This document shows, in pieces, positions 1-5,919 of a DNA stretch of 7,571 nt (the stretch's first letter is position 1; each line of letters begins with the position of its first letter). Both the position numbers and the translations under genes were made by a program. The notes under the pieces were generated by a model that was not told the origin of the DNA, ran no database searches, and saw nothing but the letters and a program-made list of their open reading frames with translations. This DNA is from Sphingomonas sp. (GTDB lineage Bacteria; Pseudomonadota; Alphaproteobacteria; Sphingomonadales; Sphingomonadaceae): positions 1 to 7,571 of the forward strand of contig JACCSV010000104.1 in assembly GCA_013812805.1 (NCBI GenBank). Direction: 5' to 3'.

Positions 1-579
1 GAGCTTCGCGACTATGTGAAGCGGGTGGTCGCCGAGGTGCTTCCCGCCGAGCTGCTGAGCGACGAGACGGTCTATCACATCAACCCGACCGGTGCCTTCG
101 AGATCGGCGGGCCCGACGGCGACGCCGGCCTCACCGGCCGCAAGATTATCGTCGACACCTACGGCGGTGCCGCGCCGCATGGCGGCGGCGCCTTTTCCGG
201 GAAGGACCCGACCAAGGTCGACCGCTCGGCCGCTTATGCCGCGCGCTACCTTGCCAAGAACATCGTCGCCGCCGGCCTTGCCCGGCGCTGCACCATCCAG
301 CTTGCCTACGCGATCGGCGTTTCGGCGCCGCTATCGCTCTATGTCGACACGCACGGGACGGGCACGGTCGCCGACAGCGACCTGGAAGCAGCGATCGGCC
401 GGATCGAGAAGCTTGGCGGCCTCACCCCGCGCGGCATCCGCACGTTGCTGAACCTCAACCGGCCGATCTACGCCAAGACCGCTGCCTACGGCCACTTCGG
501 GCGCAAGGCTGAAGGCGGACTATTCCCATGGGAAAAGCTCGACCTGGTCGACGATCTGAAGGCGGCGATCGCCGGCTAG
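1..579 (+). CDS. metK: S-adenosylmethionine synthetase, C-terminal part (5' end outside window)
   Basis: Methionine adenosyltransferase makes SAM from methionine and ATP, releasing phosphate and pyrophosphate; it is cytoplasmic and normally a tetramer. The frame is open from base 1 and gives 192 residues before TAG at 577-579, about half of the usual 380-400. Visible family motifs are the NPTG segment near residues 28-31, GDAGLTGRKIIVDTYGG at 40-56, the signature GGGAFSGKD at 61-69 followed by PTKVDRSAAYAARY, and the C-terminal AAYGHFG and FPWE segments. The GTG at 16 is an internal codon, since the family sequence continues upstream of it (ELRDYVKRVV). The stop overlaps the stop of the convergent DUF2231 gene, and no terminator hairpin is visible between them. 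SAM is the cofactor of TrmB and of the ICMT-like enzyme further along. Identification is very secure. Confidence 0.97.
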   Translation, partial: ELRDYVKRVVAEVLPAELLSDETVYHINPTGAFEIGGPDGDAGLTGRKIIVDTYGGAAPHGGGAFSGKDPTKVDRSAAYAARYLAKNIVAAGLARRCTIQLAYAIGVSAPLSLYVDTHGTGTVADSDLEAAIGRIEKLGGLTPRGIRTLLNLNRPIYAKTAAYGHFGRKAEGGLFPWEKLDLVDDLKAAIAG

Positions 580-1073
580 GGTCGGGTGTGCGGCTCGCCG
601 CTTGGGTGATCGTGCACGCCGACTTTGTGGTGATAGACGAGATCGGCGCCGCGCCAGCCGCTGAACAGCAGGATCAGCACGGTCGCTCCGGACAGGAAGA
701 TTCCGAGGCTATCGATCTGGCCTGCGGGATCGTCCAGGCGGATGACGAAGTTGATGATCGCCACCACCACCGCGGCGACGTTCGCCATCATGTGCTGGAG
801 CGCATGGCTCAGCCGCCGGATTCGATCATCGCCCATAAAGTCGATCAGGCCGAAGATCGCAGCAAGCGCGGCGGTGCCGATGCCGAAGCCGAGCAGCCAG
901 CCCGAGGCGGTCGCGAAGCCGCGGTCGCCGGTGGAAAGGAAGATTAGGTCGGTGACGAACGCCCCGACCAGGCAGGTGATCGGAAACGGGATCAGCATCG
1001 GGTGGATCGGATGCCCACCGATGCTCGCGGTGCTTCGCGGATTGCCGCCTGTCATGCCACGATCGTCGGTCAT
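576..1073 (-). CDS. DUF2231 family small membrane protein
   Basis: A 165-residue inner-membrane protein of unknown function with four hydrophobic segments at about residues 27-47, 56-80, 94-112 and 120-139. Features typical of DUF2231 are the GHPIHPMLIPFPI motif at 20-32, just before helix 1, and GWRGADLVYHHKVGV at 139-153, after helix 4. The His-rich N-terminal motif and the HHK and HDH residues near the end could bind a metal or heme, but this is only a suggestion. The start at 1073 is supported by AGGGAG six bases upstream on the minus strand; Met7 is a weaker alternative. The gene is divergent from trmB across 69 bp and convergent with metK. Its stop (576-578) shares the CTAG palindrome with the metK stop. 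It interrupts an otherwise conserved metK-trmB pair, so it is probably accessory. Confidence 0.85.
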   Translation of the reverse strand: MTDDRGMTGGNPRSTASIGGHPIHPMLIPFPITCLVGAFVTDLIFLSTGDRGFATASGWLLGFGIGTAALAAIFGLIDFMGDDRIRRLSHALQHMMANVAAVVVAIINFVIRLDDPAGQIDSLGIFLSGATVLILLFSGWRGADLVYHHKVGVHDHPSGEPHTRP

Positions 1074-1142
1074 TTAGCTCTCCCTGTTGCTCGCGTCGCT
1101 TGCAGCTTGCTGAACCGGCGCTTGTACGCATAGGCGCTGGGC

Positions 1143-1841
1143 ATGACTGCGCACAAGCCCGGCGACCCGACCACTCTCAACCGCCTTTACGGCCGCTCGA
1201 CCGGGCACAAGCTTCGAGTTGCCCAGCAGCAGCTGGTCGACACGTTGTTTCCGCAAATCTCGGTCCCGGCAGAAGGCGAGGTTACCGCGCGCGCTTTGTT
1301 CGGCGACGACCGCCCCCTCCACTTCGAGATCGGCTTCGGATCGGGCGAGCATCTGGCGGAGCGCGCCGACATGCTTCCCAACCACGGCTTCATCGGCGCT
1401 GAGCCGTTTCTCAACGGCGTCGCCGCCGCGCTGGTCCACGTTCGCGACCGCCACCTCGCCAACGTCCGGCTGTGGCGGGGCGACGCGCTGGAGGTGCTGC
1501 AGCGGATACCCGACGGAGCCTTGAGCTTCCTGTATTTGCTCCACCCCGACCCGTGGCCCAAGGCGCGCCATTCCAAGCGGCGGATGGTTCACGACCGGCC
1601 GGTCGAGCTGTTCGCCGCCAAGCTCAAGCCCAATGGCGAGCTCCGCATCGCCACCGACCATCCCGTCTATCTCGAATGGACGCTGATGGTGATGCAGCGC
1701 CACTTGGCACAGTTCGAGTGGCTAGCGAATCGCCCGGCCAACTTCCTCGAGCCGCCCGGCGGCTGGACCGAGACCCGCTACGGCGCCAAGTCGCGGCGCG
1801 AGGGACGTCGGCCTTATTACCTCGCGTACAGGAGAGCGTGA
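1143..1841 (+). CDS. trmB: tRNA (guanine-N7-)-methyltransferase
   Basis: TrmB transfers a methyl group from SAM to N7 of guanine 46 in the variable loop of tRNAs; it is a cytoplasmic class I (Rossmann-fold) methyltransferase. The protein is 232 residues, normal for the family. Residues 60-70 (HFEIGFGSGEH) form the SAM-binding loop, GAEPFLNG at 85-92 is the acidic loop, HPDPWPKARHSKRR at 134-147 is the family's PDPWPK catalytic/tRNA-binding motif, and TRYGAKSRREG at 211-221 is the conserved C-terminal motif. The opening HKPGDPTTLNRLYGR is typical of alphaproteobacterial TrmB and supports the ATG at 1143. The ribosome-binding site is weak (AGG at 1132-1134). The stop overlaps the chrA start as TGATG, so the two are probably cotranscribed. 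I see no convincing promoter in the 69-bp upstream gap. Confidence 0.96.
   Translation: MTAHKPGDPTTLNRLYGRSTGHKLRVAQQQLVDTLFPQISVPAEGEVTARALFGDDRPLHFEIGFGSGEHLAERADMLPNHGFIGAEPFLNGVAAALVHVRDRHLANVRLWRGDALEVLQRIPDGALSFLYLLHPDPWPKARHSKRRMVHDRPVELFAAKLKPNGELRIATDHPVYLEWTLMVMQRHLAQFEWLANRPANFLEPPGGWTETRYGAKSRREGRRPYYLAYRRA
1830..1835 (+). promoter_or_regulatory. Ribosome-binding site of chrA inside the 3' end of trmB
   Basis: AGGAGA ends five bases before the ATG at 1841. It fixes the chrA start, although its frame stays open upstream to about 1472 within trmB. The site lies in the last codons of trmB, and the TGATG stop/start overlap suggests translational coupling. Confidence 0.75.
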
Positions 1842-3073
1842 TGCCCGGCACCCCATCTTTAGGTGCAGCGCTTCCCGACGAGGCGGTGCCGCAACTCACG
1901 CACGCGCAAATCTTCCGGCGCTTCCTGCGCTTCGGCCTGCTTGCCTGGGGCGGTCCGGTCGCACAGATCGCGATGATCCGCCGCGAGCTGATCGACGAGG
2001 AGCGCTGGATGTCGAGCGCCCGATTCAACCGTTTGCTTGCGGTGTACCAAGTGCTTCCCGGCCCCGAGGCGCACGAGCTTTGCGTGCATCTGGGGATGCT
2101 CGCAGGCCGCGGCCGGATGGGCGGCATCCTCGCGGGTCTTGGCTTCATGCTTCCGGGCTTCGTGCTGATGTTCGCCCTGTCGTGGCTGTACCTGTCGACG
2201 GGCCTCGTCGGCACCGTTGCGGCGGCAGCGTTCCTCGGCGTGCAGCCGGCAGTCGTCGCGCTCATTGTGCGTGCGGTCCATCGCATCGGCGCCCACGTCC
2301 TGTTCGATGTCTGGCTTTGGGCGCTTGCCGTGCTCGCCGGCGCTGCGGCGCTGGCCGGGACACCGTTCTGGCTGACGCTACCGATTTCAGGCGTCGCTTA
2401 CGCCTGTGCGGCCGGGCGCCGGACCGTCGCCGCGAGCCTGCTCGCCGCCGGCCTTGCCGCACTCGCATTCTATTTCGCCTGGAGCATGCTGGCCGCAGCG
2501 CCGGCTGACACGAGCATTGGACAAGCCGTTGCCGAACGGCCTTCCGCGGTCGAGCTGTTCCTTTCGGGGCTCAAGGCTGGCCTGTTGACCTTTGGCGGAG
2601 CCTATACGGTGATCCCCTTTCTGCGCGAGGACGCAGTCGAGAACGGGTGGATGACCGACCCCCAGTTCCTCGACGGTCTTGCTCTCTCGGGCATATTGCC
2701 GGCGCCGCTGATCATCTTTTCGACGTTCGTCGGCTATTCGGGCGGGGGGGCAGTTGGCGCGCTCGTCATGACTGTCGGCATTTTCTTGCCTGCGTTCAGC
2801 TTCTCCCTGCTGTTCCACAACCAGCTCGAGAAGCTGGTCCACCAGCAGGCAATCCGGACCTTGCTCGAGGGCGTCACCGCCGCGGTGGTCGGACTCATAG
2901 CCGCCACGACGATCGAGCTTGCTTACACGACCTTCGGCGAGTTCAGCACGGCTTGGGCACCGGTTGCGATTTTCGCCCCAGCGCTAGCGGCGCTTTACGC
3001 GTTCCGAGCCGCGACAACGGTCGTGTGGGTCGTGTTCGGGGCGGCAGCCGCCGGGCTTATTCTGTTCGGTTGA
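1841..3073 (+). CDS. chrA: ChrA family (CHR) transporter, putative chromate efflux protein
   Basis: A 410-residue polytopic inner-membrane protein with the two-domain layout of long-chain CHR proteins. The halves are recognisable repeats. Residues 28-117 carry FGLLAWGGP, then RRELIDEERW, LPGPEAHEL and GFMLPGF. Residues 240-332 carry AGLLTFGGAYTVIPFLRED, then NGWMTDPQFLDGLAL, LPAPL and GIFLPAF. Characterised ChrA proteins expel chromate using the proton motive force. This protein belongs to the variant with PGPEAHEL in the first half, for which I know of no proven chromate transport, so the substrate is uncertain. The frame could extend back to 1472, but that part lies over trmB in another frame and encodes Arg/Ala-rich non-protein-like sequence. 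The start at 1841 has a good ribosome-binding site. The gene overlaps trmB by one base and ends 17 bp from the convergent dehydrogenase gene. A run of seven G occurs at 2744-2750. Confidence 0.88.
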   Translation: MPGTPSLGAALPDEAVPQLTHAQIFRRFLRFGLLAWGGPVAQIAMIRRELIDEERWMSSARFNRLLAVYQVLPGPEAHELCVHLGMLAGRGRMGGILAGLGFMLPGFVLMFALSWLYLSTGLVGTVAAAAFLGVQPAVVALIVRAVHRIGAHVLFDVWLWALAVLAGAAALAGTPFWLTLPISGVAYACAAGRRTVAASLLAAGLAALAFYFAWSMLAAAPADTSIGQAVAERPSAVELFLSGLKAGLLTFGGAYTVIPFLREDAVENGWMTDPQFLDGLALSGILPAPLIIFSTFVGYSGGGAVGALVMTVGIFLPAFSFSLLFHNQLEKLVHQQAIRTLLEGVTAAVVGLIAATTIELAYTTFGEFSTAWAPVAIFAPALAALYAFRAATTVVWVVFGAAAAGLILFG

Positions 3074-3090
3074 TCGCGGAATCTGGAAAC

Positions 3091-4218
3091 CTAGCGAGCC
3101 GGCTCTAGTCTCAGCAGCCTTCCGCCAGGGCCGTCCTCGAGCACGTAAACCGCTCCGTCGGGCCCCTGGTCGACCGCGCGGATGCGCGCGTCCATGTCCC
3201 ACTGGTCGGCCTTGCGGGCGCTGTCACCGTCGATGTCCACCCGCACCAGCGCCTGGCCCGACAGCGCCCCAATCAGTGCGTCGCCCTTCCACTGCGGGAA
3301 CCGGTCGCCCGAATAGATCAGCAAGGCGCTAGGCGAGATTGCCGGGTTCCACCACAGCTTGGGCTCTTCGAAGCCGCGGCTCTTGTGATCGTCGGGGATG
3401 GAGCGGTCATCATAGTGACTGCCGTAGGAGGCTTCAGGCCAACCGTAATTCTTGCCCGGCACGATGAGGTTGAGCTCGTCGCCGCCTTGCGGACCCATCT
3501 CCGCTGCCCAAAGCCGGCCGTCCGGAGCAAAGTCGAGCCCGAGCACATTCCGGTGGCCCATGGTCACGAAGTCGCCGCCGATCCGCTGCCCTTCATCTGT
3601 CATGTGGATGATCTTGCCGAGGTCGACGTTGCGGTCCTGCGCCGGCTGCATCTTCTCGCGCTCGCCCGAGCTGAGGTAGAAGGTGCCGTCCGGAGCGAAG
3701 GCGATGCGATGCGAATAATGGCCGTTGCCGGTGACCTTGGGGGACTGTCGCCAGATCACCTTGAACCCGTCGATCCGCGGCTGCCCCTGGCCGAGTATCA
3801 ACCGTCCGTAGCCCAGCACCGCACCGCTCGTCTCCCCGCCCGCCCGTTCGACATAGCTGAGATAGACCCGCTGGTTGCCGGCAAAACCGGGATGGGCGAC
3901 GACATCGCCCAATCCGCCCTGCCCCTTTGCCTGGACCGCCGGAACTCCGGTGACCTGCTGCCGCTTGCCGCTCGCGACATCGACCAGCCACAGCCGGCCG
4001 GCCTTTTCCGTGACCAGCGCCATGTTTGCCAGCGGCCCACCCGCCGGCAGGAAATCCATTGCCCACGGAGCCTGGAACGTGCCCAGTTCCGTGGCTGTGA
4101 ACGGTCGCCCCTGAGCGGTCGGCTGAACGCTGGAATTTGCTTCGGCGGTTGCCGGTGGCGACGCCCCGCAGGCGGTGAGCGCCACCAAGGCCAGGCTTTG
4201 GAACAGGTAGGCACGCAT
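3091..4218 (-). CDS. PQQ-dependent glucose/sorbosone dehydrogenase-like lipoprotein
   Basis: A 375-residue exported protein of the soluble aldose sugar dehydrogenase family (six-bladed beta-propeller, related to E. coli YliI/Asd and Acinetobacter sGDH). Such enzymes oxidise aldoses or similar substrates with PQQ in the periplasm. The N-terminus MRAYLFQSLALVALTAC is a lipoprotein signal with lipobox LTAC and acylated Cys17, followed by a low-complexity Ala/Pro/Ser linker to about residue 36. Blade motifs are QGGLGDVVAHPGF (100-112), GHYSHRIAFAPDGTFYLSSGER (166-187), GHRNVLGLDFAPDGRLW (221-237), GPQGGDELNLIVPGKNYGW (242-260), NPAISPS (291-297) and a GDRFPQWKG-DALIGAL stretch (304-319). The frame is open to 4449, but the start at 4218 has AAGGGA six bases upstream and places the signal peptide at the terminus; the ATG at 4233 lacks such a site. 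No PQQ biosynthesis gene is present here. Family is confident; substrate unknown. Confidence 0.9.
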   Translation of the reverse strand: MRAYLFQSLALVALTACGASPPATAEANSSVQPTAQGRPFTATELGTFQAPWAMDFLPAGGPLANMALVTEKAGRLWLVDVASGKRQQVTGVPAVQAKGQGGLGDVVAHPGFAGNQRVYLSYVERAGGETSGAVLGYGRLILGQGQPRIDGFKVIWRQSPKVTGNGHYSHRIAFAPDGTFYLSSGEREKMQPAQDRNVDLGKIIHMTDEGQRIGGDFVTMGHRNVLGLDFAPDGRLWAAEMGPQGGDELNLIVPGKNYGWPEASYGSHYDDRSIPDDHKSRGFEEPKLWWNPAISPSALLIYSGDRFPQWKGDALIGALSGQALVRVDIDGDSARKADQWDMDARIRAVDQGPDGAVYVLEDGPGGRLLRLEPAR

Positions 4219-4224
4219 CGAAAG

Positions 4225-4230
4225 TCCCTT
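4225..4230 (-). promoter_or_regulatory. Ribosome-binding site fixing the start of the PQQ dehydrogenase gene
   Basis: On the minus strand AAGGGA is followed by six bases (CTTTCG) and the ATG at 4218. It favours 4218 over the in-frame ATG at 4233 and over the far-upstream open frame inside the PKS gene. Confidence 0.7.
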
Positions 4231-4242
4231 CATTACATTATC

Positions 4243-4255
4243 GCAGTATAACTGC
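4243..4255. promoter_or_regulatory. Perfect dyad between divergent genes, candidate operator
   Basis: GCAGT-ATA-ACTGC is a perfect 5-bp inverted repeat with a 3-bp spacer, in an AT-rich patch of an otherwise GC-rich region. It covers the -10-like box TATACT of the minus-strand gene and TATAAC (4247-4252) facing the PKS gene. A protein bound here could block both. No adjacent regulator gene is present, and a short dyad can arise by chance. Confidence 0.35.
4247..4252 (+). promoter_or_regulatory. Candidate -10 box for the PKS/methyltransferase operon
   Basis: TATAAC lies 24 bases before the TTG start at 4277, which would give a short leader containing the AAGG ribosome-binding site at 4266-4269. 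No recognisable -35 box lies 16-18 bases upstream, so an activator would be needed if this is the promoter. Confidence 0.3.
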
Positions 4256-4276
4256 TTAGCTGTGTAAGGCGTAAAG

Positions 4277-5320
4277 TTGATTTCCTGTTCCCTGCTGTCG
4301 CTTGCAACCGCGGTCCCGCCCCATGTCATCGTGCAGGCGGACGCCAAAGCGCTTGCACGCCAGGCGTTCGGCCGCAAGGCGCTGTTCGACCGGTTGGCGA
4401 GCGTGTTCGACAATGCTGCGATCGCCCGGCGCCACACCGTCGCGCCCATCGAATGGTATCAGCAACCCCACGGCTGGAGCGACCGCAACGCCGTCTATCT
4501 CGAGGCCGCCGAAGCGCTTTTCATACAAGCGGCGGCAGCGGCAATTGACCGCGCCGGCCTCACGCCCCGTGATATTGATGGGGTCGTCACAGTATCGACC
4601 ACCGGCATCGCAACGCCCAGCCTCGAAGCGCGCGTCGGCTCGCGGCTTGGGCTTCGCGAGGATGTGCGGCGAGTGCCGATCTTCGGCCTCGGCTGCGCCG
4701 GCGGCATCGGCGGTCTGGCCACCGCGGCGAGCCTCGCGGCGAGCGAGCCGGGAACGCGCTGGCTGTTCGTCACCGTCGAGACCTGCTCGATCTCGATCCG
4801 CCTCGACAGCGACGACCCCGCCGCGATCGTCGCCACCGCCTTGTTCGGCGACGGAGCCGCGGCCGCGGTGGTGAGTGCGGGCGATCAGGGCATCGCGCAC
4901 ATCGCTGGCGCCGCCGAGAAACTGTGGCCCGACACGCAACGGATCATGGGCTGGGACATCGAGGATCCGGGCCTGGCCGTCGTCTTCGACCGAGCGATCC
5001 CGCCATTCATCGAAAAGGAACTGGCGCCCGCGCTGGACGGAATGCTGCGCTCGTTGGGCCGCACCCGCGACGACATCGGCCGCTTTTGCTGCCACCCGGG
5101 CGGGGTCAAGGTGATCGAAGCGATCGAGGCCGCCCTTAAGCTGCCACCGGGCGAGCTCGACCTCGAACGGCAGGTGCTGCACGATTTTGGCAACATGAGC
5201 GCTCCTACCGTCCTGTTCGTGCTCGACCAGCTCCTCAAGCGCGGCCTGCCCGAGCGGACGATGATGACCGCTTTCGGCCCCGGCTTCACTTGCGCCGGGC
5301 TGCTGCTGGAGGCGCGATGA
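4277..5320 (+). CDS. Type III polyketide synthase (chalcone/stilbene synthase family; alkylpyrone-type likely)
   Basis: A 347-residue homodimeric-type ketosynthase expected to extend an acyl-CoA starter with malonyl-CoA and cyclise the product. The catalytic triad is complete: Cys140 in FGLGCAGG, His273 in FCCHPGG, and Asn306 in DFGNMSAPT. Also present are LFGDGAAAAVV (189-199), whose Phe190 aligns with the gatekeeper Phe215 of plant chalcone synthase, and the FGPGFTCAGLLLE loop at 333-345, close to the family's GFGPG. The start is TTG at 4277: an in-frame TAA lies at 4265-4267, AAGG lies seven bases upstream, and the N-terminus (LATAVPPHVIVQADA) matches the family start. The stop overlaps the methyltransferase start as ATGA. 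With that partner the product is more likely an alkylpyrone or alkylresorcinol from a fatty acyl-CoA than a chalcone. Family very secure; product inferred from context. Confidence 0.93.
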   Translation: MISCSLLSLATAVPPHVIVQADAKALARQAFGRKALFDRLASVFDNAAIARRHTVAPIEWYQQPHGWSDRNAVYLEAAEALFIQAAAAAIDRAGLTPRDIDGVVTVSTTGIATPSLEARVGSRLGLREDVRRVPIFGLGCAGGIGGLATAASLAASEPGTRWLFVTVETCSISIRLDSDDPAAIVATALFGDGAAAAVVSAGDQGIAHIAGAAEKLWPDTQRIMGWDIEDPGLAVVFDRAIPPFIEKELAPALDGMLRSLGRTRDDIGRFCCHPGGVKVIEAIEAALKLPPGELDLERQVLHDFGNMSAPTVLFVLDQLLKRGLPERTMMTAFGPGFTCAGLLLEAR

Positions 5321-5805
5321 ACGCGCTCTCGGTCGCCATCCTCGCCGCCGTCACCGTCGGGCGGCTCTTCGAGCTGGTGCTGGCACGCTCCAACACCAGG
5401 CGACTGCTCGCCAAAGGCGCGCGCGAGCATGGCGCTGGCCATTATCCGCTGATCTTCTCGGTCCACGCGGGCTGGCTGGTGACCTTGTGGCTAATGGCGA
5501 CGGCCCGGGCGCCCGACCCGTTGTGGCTGACAGTGTTCGCACTGCTGATGGTCGCTCGCTTGTGGGTGATCGCGACCTTGGGGCGGCGATGGACGACGCG
5601 GATCATCGTGCTCCCCGATGCGCCCCTGGTGAACGCAGGGCCGTACCGCTTCCTCAATCATCCCAATTATTGGGTCGTTGCCGGCGAGATCGCCGTCTTG
5701 CCCCTCGTCCTCGGATTGCCATTGGTCGCGCTCATCTTCTCGCTCCTCAACGCCGCCGTGCTGACAATCCGGATCCGCGCCGAGAACCGGGCGCTGCGCC
5801 GCTAA
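5317..5805 (+). CDS. Isoprenylcysteine carboxyl methyltransferase (ICMT) family membrane protein, putative polyketide O-methyltransferase
   Basis: A 162-residue integral membrane methyltransferase with hydrophobic segments at about residues 2-22, 43-62, 68-88 and 117-150. The C-terminal half carries the ICMT-type SAM-binding features: RWTTRIIVLP at 91-100, NAGPYRFLNHPNYW at 106-119 and RIRAENRAL at 152-160. True ICMT methylates prenylated protein C-termini, which is not expected in bacteria. The bacterial precedent is Bacillus BpsB, encoded beside type III PKS BpsA, which methylates alkylpyrones to their methyl ethers. Here the ATG at 5317 overlaps the PKS stop by four bases, implying coupled translation and a shared pathway. 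An upstream in-frame start at 5290 is possible, but it would deepen the overlap and add a non-family extension. A promoter and rimP follow, so the operon appears to have only two genes. Substrate is inferred. Confidence 0.85.
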   Translation: MNALSVAILAAVTVGRLFELVLARSNTRRLLAKGAREHGAGHYPLIFSVHAGWLVTLWLMATARAPDPLWLTVFALLMVARLWVIATLGRRWTTRIIVLPDAPLVNAGPYRFLNHPNYWVVAGEIAVLPLVLGLPLVALIFSLLNAAVLTIRIRAENRALRR

Positions 5806-5811
5806 CGTCGC

Positions 5812-5840
5812 TTGCGCCCAGGTGCCGACCGGCCTATATC
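5812..5840 (+). promoter_or_regulatory. Sigma70-type promoter of the rimP-nusA operon
   Basis: TTGCGC (5812-5817) and TATATC (5835-5840) are separated by exactly 17 bp, seven bases after the methyltransferase stop. TTGCGC is a plausible alphaproteobacterial -35 box. The predicted start near 5847 gives a leader of about 83 bases before rimP. Confidence 0.55.
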
Positions 5841-5880
5841 GCTCGCTCTCTCCTCGACATCGTCAAGACGTTGGGGCCGG

Positions 5881-5919
5881 GCCGGGGTCGGTCCGGCAGC
5901 GAGAGGGATTTGAATTCCC
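5881..5919 (+). other. Two small hairpins in the rimP leader
   Basis: GCCGG (5881-5885) pairs with CCGGC (5893-5897) across a 7-base loop, and GGGA (5905-5908) pairs with TCCC (5916-5919), also across a 7-base loop. The second ends directly against the GGAG ribosome-binding site at 5920-5923. Neither is followed by a T-run, so they are not intrinsic terminators. A regulatory role is speculative; short stems are common in GC-rich DNA. Confidence 0.3.

Larger units (their letters stand above)
4237..4274 (-). promoter_or_regulatory. Candidate promoter of the PQQ dehydrogenase gene
   Basis: On the minus strand TATACT (4250-4245) is a good -10 box, with TTACGC (4274-4269) as a weak -35 box at 18-bp spacing. 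Transcription would begin near 4238, about 20 bases before the ATG and just ahead of its ribosome-binding site. A second -10-like hexamer, GATAAT, lies at 4242-4237. Supported by motif match and position only. Confidence 0.4.

Noticed and set aside
1074..1142. Promoter for trmB in the divergent gap (TTGCAG or TTGCTG as -35)
   Set aside because: No -10 box of acceptable quality occurs at 16-18 bp spacing, and the nearest candidates would start transcription at or after the ATG.
1074..1703. Open frame of 209 codons antisense to trmB
   Set aside because: trmB motifs are unambiguous on the other strand. The antisense product has no recognisable domain, and its end abuts the DUF2231 start only by chance.
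1472..1840. N-terminal extension of chrA reaching into trmB
   Set aside because: The extension is a shifted-frame reading of trmB (low-complexity Arg/Ala/Pro), and a proper ribosome-binding site and family N-terminus occur at 1841.
3091..3108. Palindrome GAGCCGGCTC at the end of the dehydrogenase gene as a bidirectional terminator
   Set aside because: The palindrome has no loop, lies inside the last codons, and has no T-run on either side; the convergent gap is only 17 bp.
3385..4251. Plus-strand open frame of 288 codons opposite the PQQ dehydrogenase
   Set aside because: It is antisense to conserved propeller motifs, with no family resemblance and no ribosome-binding site I could find.
4256..5182. 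Long open frame (308 codons) on the minus strand opposite the PKS gene
   Set aside because: It is entirely antisense to a gene with a full catalytic triad. Its translation is Arg/Gly/Asp-rich without motifs or membrane pattern, as expected from GC-rich codon bias.
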